From Arthrobacter yangruifuii (lineage in GTDB: Bacteria; Actinomycetota; Actinomycetes; Actinomycetales; Micrococcaceae): a DNA stretch of 64,000 nt. Positions 24,618-32,938 of this stretch are shown piece by piece. The first letter of the stretch is position 1, and each line of letters starts with the position of its first letter. The position numbers were made by a program, and so were the translations under genes. The DNA is taken from the NCBI RefSeq assembly GCF_009192775.1, contig NZ_VTFX01000005.1:124001-188000 (forward strand), given 5' to 3'. The notes beneath the pieces were generated by a model that worked only from the letters and a program-made list of their open reading frames with translations, searched no databases and was not told the DNA's origin.

Positions 24618-25912
24618 GAGTGTGTCTCCGATGGTAGTGCTGTGTAATTGGTCAGGTCGTTGACGGTGTCCAGCAGGGCGGTGATGTCTCCGAACCCGCC
24701 GGCCTTCGTGACGACGACTCGCCCGGAGGCGCCGCCGCCTTCGATGTAGCCGCGCGGAATTCCCTCCTGCACGGCTCCGGTGATCAGCAGGGACGTGGCA
24801 CTGAGGGCATCCAGGACAGCGTGGGCGCCGTCGCCGCCCACGAGTACCAGGGAACCGACGTCGCCGGTCTCCACCGTCTGCTGTACTACCGCCGCCAGGC
24901 GTCGGGCGACGGCGGCACCGGAAAGGGGCAGCTGCACGTCTGCGGCGGGGGAGAGAATGAGGAGCACCCGGGGAGGCAGGACGTGTTCCGCCAGCCGGGC
25001 GGCGGTCCACTCTCCGAGCGCGATGCCGTTGTGCAGCAGCGACGGATCCGGTTGCAGGACCTGCAGATCGGCCGGGGCCAGGTGGGCGCACAGGTATGCG
25101 GCCTGGGCGCGTGCAATGTCGTGAACCGAGCTGACGACGACGACGGTTTGCGCTGCCGGGGCAGAGGACGCGGGTTCCGGCGCGGCCGGGGCGTGGCGCA
25201 CCTCTGCCCAGGACCGTGCCATGGCTATGGCCAGTCCTGCGGAACCGGCCGGAATGGCAAGGGGCCCCGCGGCAACAAGCGCATCGGCGAGAACCTGCAA
25301 CTCGGCCTCGGTTGCGGCGTCCACGGCCACCATCCCGTCCTCAGCGGCCGCCCTCTGCAGGATCCGGGCGTTTTCCTCGGGTGAGGCTCCGGTCAGGGGA
25401 AGTGTGCGGATGCCGGGCAGCAGGGAGGCCAGATCGCTCGTCCTCACCGGTGTTACCGGATCCCGGCCGGCCGGAGAATCCTCCACCGGCAGGCCGTGCA
25501 CCCGCAGAAGGCCGTTCTTGACCGTGCGTCCCATGGCGGGATAGGCAGGGCAGAGGACCGCGAAACAGCCGGGATGAAGCTTTTCCCACGCGGACAGTGC
25601 GCCGGCCAGCTGGCCGGCCACGCTGCCGCGCATGGTGGAATCGATTTTCAGGTACAGGTGGTCGGCGCCGGAACGGACGAGGTTTTCCACGGACAGCTCC
25701 GTCGCGTTCCGTGCCGACACCGTGTCCATCGGACGCGCGTCCGAGGTCAGGGCCACGGCACTTCCCGGTTCAAACCGACGGGAGCCAGAACTGTCCAGGA
25801 GCAGACGCGAGGGCCAGCCGGAACGGGAGAACTGCACCACTGAGTCCGTGGCTCCCGTCACGTCGTCGGCCACAATACCGACAATTGGGTTCAGACCCGG
25901 GGACAGAGACAT
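24614..25912 (-). CDS. dtnK: Four-carbon acid sugar kinase (DUF1537; D-threonate kinase type)
   Basis: 432 residues. The N-terminal domain begins GIVADDVTGATDS (about 12-24), the family signature for sugar-acid binding. KIDSTMRG near 89-96 and the C-terminal nucleotide domain with GGDGAHAVLDAL and TKAGGFGD (near 408-415) complete the two-domain fold. It phosphorylates a C4 aldonate. With only PdxA2 alongside and no dehydrogenase, isomerase or OtnC decarboxylase, D-threonate is the best substrate guess. ATG 25912 is used because it overlaps the permease stop by one base (TGATG). Confidence 0.88.
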   Translation of the reverse strand: MSLSPGLNPIVGIVADDVTGATDSVVQFSRSGWPSRLLLDSSGSRRFEPGSAVALTSDARPMDTVSARNATELSVENLVRSGADHLYLKIDSTMRGSVAGQLAGALSAWEKLHPGCFAVLCPAYPAMGRTVKNGLLRVHGLPVEDSPAGRDPVTPVRTSDLASLLPGIRTLPLTGASPEENARILQRAAAEDGMVAVDAATEAELQVLADALVAAGPLAIPAGSAGLAIAMARSWAEVRHAPAAPEPASSAPAAQTVVVVSSVHDIARAQAAYLCAHLAPADLQVLQPDPSLLHNGIALGEWTAARLAEHVLPPRVLLILSPAADVQLPLSGAAVARRLAAVVQQTVETGDVGSLVLVGGDGAHAVLDALSATSLLITGAVQEGIPRGYIEGGGASGRVVVTKAGGFGDITALLDTVNDLTNYTALPSETHS

Positions 25913-26943
25913 CAATTCACCTGTTCGAGCCCGGGACGGTCCTGGGCATCCCCGGGTGCCGCTCCGGAGGTATCCAGCCCGCCCTGCCGCTTCAATACCC
26001 AGGTCGCCAGGAGCGGAGCGAAGATGGCGGTGACGAGGACGGCGGAGGCAACCTGGGCGGTTGCCACATCTACGTAGGGGGCGAAAGTGGGATCTGCGGC
26101 CGCCACAATGGCCGGTGTCGCAATTGAATTGCCGGCAGTGGTGGCGGAGGCAATTCCAACACCCGATTTGGCGCCGCGGCGCAGGACGAAACGGTAGCCG
26201 GAATAGACCAGGGCGCCCGTGATCAGAGTCGCCGCAATGCCGACGAAAATGCCGCCGATTCCGCCGGAGAGAACAGCGCCAAGGTCAATGCTGGTACCGA
26301 GCGCGAAGGCAAAGAACGGAATCACGATGTTCGGGACGGGCCGCATGACCTCCGTCCATTTGGCATCGAGGTTGCCGACAATGAAGCCGAGAACGAGTGG
26401 GATGATCGCCGCTACCAAGGTCAGCAGGGGAATGTTTCCCAGCCCGGACAGGCCCAGGAAAAGCAGGGTGAAGAAGGGGCCGTCATTAATTGCGGAGGCC
26501 ATGTAGGCGCCGCGGTCCCGGTAGTCGCCGTAGCGTCCGGTGAAGGCAAGCCACAATCCGCCGTTGCTGTTATCGAAGGAGGCCAGCAGGGCAAGGATTG
26601 AAATCCCGAGAATGCCGTCGACACCCACGAGCAGACCCAGTGCGGCCACCAGCGCCGCGGGAATGATGGTCTTGAACAGCAAGACTACGCCCGTGGTGGC
26701 GAGGACCGGTCCGGAGGCTTTGGCAGTGATCTGCATGCCGGTGGCGAAAATCAGGATGGCGATGAGGGGGAGGGCGGAGTCCGCGAAGAGGGCGGTGGTG
26801 AAACTGCCCATCTCCAGGAATCCGGGAAAGAACGTGCCGACAACGGAGCCTAGAATCAGCGGGATCAGCATGAGGCCGCCGGGGATCCGGTTCATGCCGT
26901 CGAAGAGGGGGACGCGGGACTGGGGAAGTGATTCGGCTGCCAT
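25912..26943 (-). CDS. KdgT-family (2-keto-3-deoxygluconate permease) transporter, probably for D-threonate
   Basis: 343 residues and about ten membrane helices. RIPGGLMLIPLILGSVVGTFFP (near 20-41), ASFDNSNGGLW and GVGIASATTAGNSIATPA are family landmarks; the last is a substrate-loop region. KdgT carriers move sugar acids with protons. Because it is translationally coupled to the C4 acid kinase, the cargo is likely a four-carbon sugar acid and not KDG. ATG 26943 follows GAGAGAAG. First gene of the operon. Confidence 0.85.
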   Translation of the reverse strand: MAAESLPQSRVPLFDGMNRIPGGLMLIPLILGSVVGTFFPGFLEMGSFTTALFADSALPLIAILIFATGMQITAKASGPVLATTGVVLLFKTIIPAALVAALGLLVGVDGILGISILALLASFDNSNGGLWLAFTGRYGDYRDRGAYMASAINDGPFFTLLFLGLSGLGNIPLLTLVAAIIPLVLGFIVGNLDAKWTEVMRPVPNIVIPFFAFALGTSIDLGAVLSGGIGGIFVGIAATLITGALVYSGYRFVLRRGAKSGVGIASATTAGNSIATPAIVAAADPTFAPYVDVATAQVASAVLVTAIFAPLLATWVLKRQGGLDTSGAAPGDAQDRPGLEQVN

Positions 26944-26975
26944 TGGCGAATCTTCTCTCTGTGAATGTCGATCCA

Positions 26976-27031
26976 TACTCTTGGTACGGACAAGATGTAC
27001 CAAGAGTAGGAGTGTTGCGCGAATCACACAA
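26976..27031 (-). promoter_or_regulatory. Promoter and perfect inverted-repeat operator of the D-threonate operon
   Basis: Arms TACTCTTGGTAC (26976-26987) and GTACCAAGAGTA (26997-27008) are perfect 12-bp complements around a 9-nt centre. On the minus strand a -35 TTGTGT (27026-27031) and -10 TACTCT (27003-27008) are 17 bp apart, so the distal arm covers the -10. The GntR protein encoded at the end of the operon is the obvious ligand-responsive repressor; binding is inferred. Confidence 0.7.
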
Positions 27032-27108
27032 GCGGGATTGACCCGTCGCTTTTGTTTTGGTCCGGGCCTTCCGCGTCGGCCCGGGGGAGGAGGCGCTATT
27101 ATCGCCGC

Positions 27109-27684
27109 ATGGATAATTCCGGCGGCGGTCTCCAGGAATGGTCAGCGTTCATGTTTTCCGGTGAGCATGTCCGCTTCCGCGAGCTCCGTGACCCCGACCT
27201 TGCGCACTTGTCCGAATGGTGGAATGACCCTTCCCAGGCCATTCTGCAGCAGGAGCGGGTGACGGCCCGCCCTCTGGAAACTACTGCCGCGATGTTCCGG
27301 ACGTGGAGCAAAAACGAGTCGCCGTCAGGCTTCGGCTACAGCATTGTCAATCCCGCCGAGAAGCTCGTTGGACATATCAGTGTCTGGGGAATGTCCGTTC
27401 CCGAACGGATTGCCACCATGGCCATCATTATCGGCCCCGAATTCCAGGACCAGGGCCTGGGGCGGGAATCCCTGCAGCTGGGACTGCGGATTGTCTTCGA
27501 GGAAATGGGTGCGCATAAGGCTGAACTGCAGACGTGGTCCTATAACCAGCGGGCAATTCATCTGTACCGGTCCCTGGGTTTCAGGGAAGAAGGGCGCCGC
27601 CGTGCAGCAGCCTTCCACCGCGGAGAGTTCCACGACCAGGTTCTTCTGGGAATGCTGGAAGAGGAGTACCGGGAAGCGGGTTAG
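27109..27684 (+). CDS. GNAT-family N-acetyltransferase (RimJ/RimL-like)
   Basis: 191 residues. The acetyl-CoA loop is FQDQGLGRESLQLGL near 107-121 (Q/RxxGxG/A form QDQGLG). NQRAIHLYRSLGFREEGRRR near 145-164 is motif B typical of RimJ/RimL/SpeG-like enzymes. Substrate unknown. ATG 27109 is preceded by GGGGGAGGAGG about 12 nt upstream; ATG 27151 (MFSGEHVRFREL) is an alternative that fits domain borders. Divergent from the permease operon. Confidence 0.82.
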   Translation: MDNSGGGLQEWSAFMFSGEHVRFRELRDPDLAHLSEWWNDPSQAILQQERVTARPLETTAAMFRTWSKNESPSGFGYSIVNPAEKLVGHISVWGMSVPERIATMAIIIGPEFQDQGLGRESLQLGLRIVFEEMGAHKAELQTWSYNQRAIHLYRSLGFREEGRRRAAAFHRGEFHDQVLLGMLEEEYREAG

Positions 27685-27689
27685 GCCGG

Positions 27690-28487
27690 TTAAGGAGATC
27701 CCGGGCAGTCTTCAATGCGTTCGAGCCAGTCCCGGATGAGCGCCGAGACCAGCTCCGGCCGCTCCAGATGGAGGTTGTGTCCGGCGGCATCCAGCACACT
27801 GAACGTTCCACGCGGGTAATGCTCCCGATGTGCCCAGCCGTCCTCGTATCCGGTGACGTGGTCCTGACGGCCGAAAATGTGCAGGGATGGTGCAGCAAAG
27901 GGCTCCGGATGCGCGGACTCCGGCTCGTCGTCGAGCGCGTAGGCCGCCGCAATCTCATCCATGAGTGCCTGATTTGCCCCTCGGAGACCGGGGACAACAT
28001 AGGCGGAGAACGCGGCGTAGGTGCCGGCTGTCTGCAGGACTGCCACGTCCCGGAAGTCTGCCGTGTCCCGGGCGGATGCCATGCCCTCGGCCAGTCCCGG
28101 GTCCTGCTGGATAACGCGCCGGTCCGGCAGTATCCGGTCTTCATGTGCTGCCGTAAACACCGGTGCCAGGGTGGCCAGCCCGAGCACCTGGTTCTTCAGG
28201 GTGTGGGCAACGTGCCGGGCAATCATGCCGCCAAAGGAGTTCCCCAGCAGAGCGAACGGCTCGTCGCCGAGCCGGTTCCGGATCTCCTCCACGACGCCGT
28301 CTGCGACGTCCTGAGCACTGGCGGCCGAGCTGGGAGATCCGTTCCCGGTCCACGGCAGGTCCAGATAGATGCGGCGCCAGGCGAGGGTTTTGAATGTGCT
28401 TTCCAAGGGCAGCATGATCCGGTGGTCCACCCCGAATCCGTGCACGAGCACTAGCGGGCGGCCGGTTCCTATGTCACGGGCTATCAC
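27690..28487 (-). CDS. Alpha/beta-hydrolase
   Basis: 265 residues. Oxyanion HGFGVD near 16-21, nucleophile elbow LLGNSFGGMI with Ser84, acid Asp in FGRQDHVTGYED near 203-214 and His in DAAGHNLHLERPE near 234-246 give a full triad. GNSFGG instead of GHSxGG resembles esterases and meta-cleavage hydrolases. Start is GTG. It converges with the acetyltransferase (5 bp between stops). Substrate unknown. Confidence 0.82.
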   Translation of the reverse strand: MIARDIGTGRPLVLVHGFGVDHRIMLPLESTFKTLAWRRIYLDLPWTGNGSPSSAASAQDVADGVVEEIRNRLGDEPFALLGNSFGGMIARHVAHTLKNQVLGLATLAPVFTAAHEDRILPDRRVIQQDPGLAEGMASARDTADFRDVAVLQTAGTYAAFSAYVVPGLRGANQALMDEIAAAYALDDEPESAHPEPFAAPSLHIFGRQDHVTGYEDGWAHREHYPRGTFSVLDAAGHNLHLERPELVSALIRDWLERIEDCPGSP

Positions 28488-28551
28488 CGCAGCAGCCTAC
28501 GCGTGCTCCGGCTATGCGGGCGGACGCCTTACCGCGCGGCGGGTTGTCCGG

Positions 28552-29589
28552 CTATCCCGGGTCCTTAACCGCAGCGTTTCCCTGCGGCTTCACCACAGGG
28601 AAGCTGCCGTGCGGTTCTTCGCCCTCTTCGAAATGGTTGTAGGCCCGTCCGACAATCAGCGGGTCCGGCGGACGGGCAACGGACACGTCCTTGTTCGGGT
28701 AATCCACGGTGTTCAGCACATGCCGCATCGCCTCGAGCCGAGCGCGTTTTTTGTCGTTGGATTTCACCGTGGTCCAGGGAGCGTCTCCGGTGTCCGTGTA
28801 AAAGAACATGGCTTCCTTTGCCTCGGTGTAGGCGTCCCATTTGTCCAGGCTGGCCAGATCGGTGGGGGAGAGCTTCCACTGTTTCACGGGGTCGGTTTCA
28901 CGGGCAGCAAACCGCGCCGCCTGCTCCGCCCGCCCCACTGAAAACCACAGCTTGTGCAGCAGGGTGCCGGAATTGACGAGCATGCGTTCGAGCTCCGGAA
29001 CCTCCCGCATGAATTCCAGGTACTGGGCCGGAGTGCAGTAGCCCATCACGCGTTCGACGCCGGCCCGGTTGTACCAGGACCGGTCCATCATGACGATCTC
29101 TCCGCCGCTGGGCAGGGTCCGGATATACCGTTGGAAGTACCACTGGGTCTGTTCCTCGGACGTGGGTTTTTCCAATGCCACCACGCGTGCGCCGCGGGGA
29201 TTCAGATGCTCGTCGAACCGCTTGATGGCGCCGCCTTTTCCTGCGGCGTCGCGGCCCTCGAAAATGATGAGCATTTTCTGGCCGGATTCCTTGACCCACA
29301 GCTGCATCTTCAGCAGCTCAATCTGGAGAAGGCGTTTCTGCCTGTCATAGGTCCGCCGGTTGAGCTTGGTGTCGTAGGGGTAATTTTGGCGCCAGGCGTC
29401 GTCGTCGACCTTGATTTTGAGCTTTTTGCCCTTCTTTCTGAGGTCCTGCAGCTCGTCGAGTTCCTGGCTGTAATCCTCCGCGACGGTCACGCGCCGCCCG
29501 TTCGGGCTTGGCTGGTCCTTGTTCAGCTCATCGGTGGCCGGCGGCTGCTTGGCCACGACGTCCTTGGTGCTGTTCTTAGTGGTTGCCAT
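28552..29589 (-). CDS. ppk2: Polyphosphate kinase 2
   Basis: 345 residues. Walker A GRDAAGKGG at 112-120, lid/Walker B region DRSWYNRAGVERVMG near 169-183 and the downstream KLWFSVGRAEQAARF are all intact. The N-terminal 65 residues are charged and probably flexible. The enzyme moves phosphate between polyphosphate and nucleotides; the single-domain form usually favours NDP or NMP phosphorylation. Monocistronic, ATG followed upstream by a 454-bp spacer. Confidence 0.92.
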   Translation of the reverse strand: MATTKNSTKDVVAKQPPATDELNKDQPSPNGRRVTVAEDYSQELDELQDLRKKGKKLKIKVDDDAWRQNYPYDTKLNRRTYDRQKRLLQIELLKMQLWVKESGQKMLIIFEGRDAAGKGGAIKRFDEHLNPRGARVVALEKPTSEEQTQWYFQRYIRTLPSGGEIVMMDRSWYNRAGVERVMGYCTPAQYLEFMREVPELERMLVNSGTLLHKLWFSVGRAEQAARFAARETDPVKQWKLSPTDLASLDKWDAYTEAKEAMFFYTDTGDAPWTTVKSNDKKRARLEAMRHVLNTVDYPNKDVSVARPPDPLIVGRAYNHFEEGEEPHGSFPVVKPQGNAAVKDPG

Positions 29590-30046
29590 GAAATCTCCTG
29601 CGGGAGGCGTGAACGGATGTCCGTTGGCTTATGAACCTACTGTGAAGCGGCGGGGGAGGGAAGAGGCTTCCCCTTGCAGCAACCAGGCCGGCGAGGCCCG
29701 GACGGCACGGGCCCGGTCCTGCGCGGTGCTTCCCGGGACAGGTGCTTCCCTGGACAGGAGATTTTCAGGACAGGAGGTTCCCGGGACAGGAGGTCCGGGC
29801 GCCGACGCGGCGGGCGGTGCGCGAAAGCGGTTTCCCCTAAAAGGCTACAAAGGCAATCCCGAGCCTGGAGACCCGTCTATTGATGTGTGTCACAAAATAC
29901 TGCGGTGAACAATTCCAGAATTTGCCTCATCGAAAGAGAGCGCCGCACTGGATTGATCCGGGGCGAATTCAGTTGTTCTGCTTCAAGCCAGGGGGAACCG
30001 GGCGCGCGTAAAGGCATGCCCTGTGAATCCTCCATAATGGATAGTG
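29590..30046. other. 454-bp spacer without a gene
   Basis: It holds the promoter regions of two divergent genes and a 16-bp tandem array at 29726-29789. The right half (29880-30040) is visibly AT-richer than the surroundings, and TGTGTGTCACA at about 29882-29892 resembles a loose CRP/GlxR half-site pair. No open frame with a ribosome site was found. Confidence 0.5.
29726..29789. repeat. Four 16-bp tandem repeats
   Basis: Units at 29726, 29742, 29758 and 29774, consensus GTGCTTCCCGGGACAG with units 3 and 4 beginning GAG. All share GGACAG at the end. A length of 16 is not a multiple of three, in keeping with non-coding DNA upstream of ppk2. Confidence 0.75.
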
Positions 30047-31114
30047 ATGACTTCACTACGCATTAAAGCTCTGTCCTTCGTTGCGCTTCTTTCCCTCGGT
30101 GCCGTGGGCTGCACCCCGGTTACCGGCAGCAGTTCCGCTCCTCTTCCGTCCGCTGACGTCTCGGAGTCGGCCTCAGCCCGGCCCTCGGATGAAGCATCCG
30201 CTGCACCGGCGCCCGCTGAGCAGGAACCGGCCGGGCAGGAACCAGCCGAGCAGGCGCCGGCCGCAGCCGGGACTGCCCTGGATCAACTGGCCGGCATCCC
30301 GATCAAGGGGCGCGCACCGAAGACCGGTTATGACCGCGAGCAGTTCGGCCCGGCCTGGGCCGATACGGACCACAACGGCTGCGACACGCGCAACGACATC
30401 CTCGCCCGGGACCTCGTGGATGTCGTTTACAAGGACGGCACCAAGGAATGCGTGGTGGCCTCGGGCACGTTCCTGGACCCCTATACGGGAACCACCATTG
30501 CGTTTGTCCGCGGCAACGCCACAAGCACAGCCGTCCAGATTGACCACGTGGTGGCCCTGTCCGATGCCTGGCAGAAGGGGGCCCAGCAGCTGACCGCCGA
30601 GGAGCGCCGGCAGCTGGCCAATGATCCGCTCAACCTCCTGGCCGCCGACGGGCCCGCAAACGGTTCCAAGTCCGACGGCGACGCCGCCACCTGGCTGCCG
30701 GCAAACAAGGCGTTCCGCTGCGAGTATGTTGCCCGGCAGACCGCGGTCAAGGCCGAATACCGGCTGTGGATGACGCAGGCCGAACACGATGCCATCGCCG
30801 CCGTCCTGGCCGGCTGCCCGGAGGAACCGGTTCCCGCCCGCGAGGGCACACGCGCGGCCTCCGCCGATACCGCGCAGCCTGCCCCGGCCGCCGAGCAGGC
30901 ACCTGCCGTGCAACCTGCACCGGCAGCACCCGCCGCGCCCGCTCCTGCAGTACCCGCCGCCCCCGCACCGGCCCCCGCAGCCCCGGGCGGATCGGTTACC
31001 TATGCCAACTGCACGGCCGTCAAGGCGGCGGGCGCAGCACCGATCCGCCCCGGAAACCCCGGTTGGGATCCGAAATTCGACCGTGACGGTGACGGAGTGG
31101 GCTGCACGTCCTAA
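30047..31114 (+). CDS. Secreted HNH (DUF1524) nuclease-like lipoprotein with excalibur domain
   Basis: 355 residues. A signal peptide ends in lipobox LGAVGC (about 16-21), so it is anchored to the outer face of the membrane. A Pro/Ala/Glu linker follows. The DUF1524 HNH core runs about 85-260: IDHVVALSDAWQKGA holds the first catalytic His, and NDPLNLLAADGPANGSKSD the rest. After a 60-residue Ala/Pro linker, a C-terminal excalibur domain (YANCTAVKAAGAAPI, DRDGDGVGC) binds calcium. Likely an extracellular nuclease for DNA uptake as nutrient. GTG 30044 is an alternative start. Stops overlap tail-to-tail with the GH15 gene. Confidence 0.88.
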   Translation: MTSLRIKALSFVALLSLGAVGCTPVTGSSSAPLPSADVSESASARPSDEASAAPAPAEQEPAGQEPAEQAPAAAGTALDQLAGIPIKGRAPKTGYDREQFGPAWADTDHNGCDTRNDILARDLVDVVYKDGTKECVVASGTFLDPYTGTTIAFVRGNATSTAVQIDHVVALSDAWQKGAQQLTAEERRQLANDPLNLLAADGPANGSKSDGDAATWLPANKAFRCEYVARQTAVKAEYRLWMTQAEHDAIAAVLAGCPEEPVPAREGTRAASADTAQPAPAAEQAPAVQPAPAAPAAPAPAVPAAPAPAPAAPGGSVTYANCTAVKAAGAAPIRPGNPGWDPKFDRDGDGVGCTS

Positions 31115-32898
31115 GCGGAGCGGTCCTCCGCAAGGGTCAGGGCTGCCGTGATCAACGCCAGATGGGACAGACCCTGCGGGAAATTGCCCAGGAATGAAGA
31201 GTCTTCTTCGGCAATCATCTCGGTGTACAGGCCGACGTCGTTGGCCAGCGGCACCAGTTCATCCATCAGCGCGGCGGCCTCGTCCCGGCGGCCCACGCAG
31301 TCCAGTGCTGCGGCCATCCAGAACGCGCAGGCCACGAAGGTCCCTTCCTCCTTCTCGGCGCCGCTGAACCGGTAGAGCAGGGGCCCGCGGCCCAGTTCGC
31401 TGCGCAGGGCATCGAGGGTGGAGGACATCCGTTCGCCGCGGTCAAAGCCGCTGATGGCGTGGAGCAGGATGGAGGCATCCAGCTGCTCGGTGCCGGGATA
31501 CCAGACGTAGCTCCCGCGTTCCTCGGACCAGCAATGAGTGTCCACCCAGTCGCGGATGCGCGCCTGTTCCGCGCGCCAGCGTTCCGGGTTTCCGGGGATC
31601 TGCCCGAGATCGGCCAGGTGAGAGGCGCAGCTCAGTGCGTGCCAGCAGCCCAGCTTGGAGGTGGTGTAGTGCCGTTCCTCATTCAGTTCCCACATGCCGG
31701 AGTCCTTGCGCTGCCACACGTCGCAGGCCAGGTCCGCCAGATCGGCCAGATACCGGCCGGTGCCGGTGTCCAGGACATGCCCGGCGTCCACGTACATCTG
31801 GACAATGTTGAACAGGTCGCCAAAGACGCCCATCTGCAGCTGGGCTGCGGCGTCGTTGCCGTTGACCACAGGGCCGATGCCGCGCCAGCCGGGCATATCC
31901 AGTATTTCCGCCCCTTCGGCACGGCTGCCGTTGAGCCGGGTGAAAACCTTGAGGTCCGTGCCCTGTTCCCGGACACTCTTCAGCATTCCGGAAACGGCGG
32001 CGTGCACTTCCTCGCGCAGTCCGAAGCGGATCATGGCATGCAGGGTGTACGCGGTATCCCGGACCCAGGCGTAGCGGTAGTCCCAGTTCTTTCCGCCGTT
32101 CACGTTCTCCGGCAGGGAAGTCGTGGCGGCGGCGGCAATGGCCCCGGTGGGGCTGTGCAGCAGCAGCTTCAGGGCCAGGGCACTGCGTTCGACGGCGTGC
32201 GCCCAGCGTCCCTCGTACTGGAACTCCCGGGACCAGTCCTGCCAGTTGGCAATGGTCCGGTCCACGCCGTCGTTGATGGTGTCCAGATCCGGCAACGGCA
32301 GCGGTTCCTCGTGGGTGGACACCAGGGCCAACAGATGGTGCGAGCCGGTGCCGGTGGTGAAGCGGCCGCTGACCGCACGGTCAGAGACCCGTTCCTCGCC
32401 GATGTGCCGGCCGCGGACGGCCATGGTGGTGCCCTGGACCTGCAGCACGGGTCCGTGCACTGACTGCTGCACCCACGGGGACGCGGTGTTGAAGCTGCTG
32501 CCCGGGGTGACGGCCCAGCGCATGTCCACCTCGCCGTCGAGCCCCTCGATCCGCCGGGCCAGCTCACCCCAGGGCAGCCGGCCGGCCACTCCGGTGTTCA
32601 GCGAGTCGGTGATCCGCACGCTGCCGCCCGCCGTGGTGAACGTGGTGGCCAGGACATTGGTGCCTTCAACGTAGGACCGCTCCACGGTGAAGTCCGCGAC
32701 GGGACGCAGTTCAATCTGGCCGCCGTTTTCCGCGTCCAGCAGACGGGCGAATGCCGGCGTGGAATCCAGGTCCGGCGTGGGATACCAATCGATGGAGCCG
32801 TCCAGGGCCACCAGCGCCACGGTGCGTCCGTCGCCGATGGCCCCATAGGAGCGCAGGTCCACATAGCCGTCGGTCCGGTCAGGTTGGGGCAGGCTCAT
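31111..32898 (-). CDS. Glycoside hydrolase family 15 (trehalase/glucoamylase)
   Basis: 595 residues. N-terminal beta-sandwich starts YGAIGDGRTVALVALDGSIDWYPTP (near 17-41), the family entry motif. The (alpha/alpha)6 barrel includes WDYRYAWVRDTAYTLHAM, and the C-terminal GNFPQGLSHLALITAAL is characteristic. No signal peptide, so it is cytoplasmic; actinobacterial members of this type are often trehalases. AAGGAG precedes ATG 32898. It lies 40 bp after gluQ on the same strand, perhaps co-transcribed. Stop codon overlaps the stop of the convergent HNH lipoprotein gene. Confidence 0.9.
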   Translation of the reverse strand: MSLPQPDRTDGYVDLRSYGAIGDGRTVALVALDGSIDWYPTPDLDSTPAFARLLDAENGGQIELRPVADFTVERSYVEGTNVLATTFTTAGGSVRITDSLNTGVAGRLPWGELARRIEGLDGEVDMRWAVTPGSSFNTASPWVQQSVHGPVLQVQGTTMAVRGRHIGEERVSDRAVSGRFTTGTGSHHLLALVSTHEEPLPLPDLDTINDGVDRTIANWQDWSREFQYEGRWAHAVERSALALKLLLHSPTGAIAAAATTSLPENVNGGKNWDYRYAWVRDTAYTLHAMIRFGLREEVHAAVSGMLKSVREQGTDLKVFTRLNGSRAEGAEILDMPGWRGIGPVVNGNDAAAQLQMGVFGDLFNIVQMYVDAGHVLDTGTGRYLADLADLACDVWQRKDSGMWELNEERHYTTSKLGCWHALSCASHLADLGQIPGNPERWRAEQARIRDWVDTHCWSEERGSYVWYPGTEQLDASILLHAISGFDRGERMSSTLDALRSELGRGPLLYRFSGAEKEEGTFVACAFWMAAALDCVGRRDEAAALMDELVPLANDVGLYTEMIAEEDSSFLGNFPQGLSHLALITAALTLAEDRSA

Positions 32899-32938
32899 GT
32901 GCAGCTCCTTCTGGTGGGCGTCTGTCTGCGGGCGTGGG

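Noticed and set aside
24614-25091. N-terminal extension of PdxA2 to 499 residues
   Set aside because: The extra sequence lies wholly inside the kinase gene and is Arg/Pro-rich; the family N-terminus starts at 24617.
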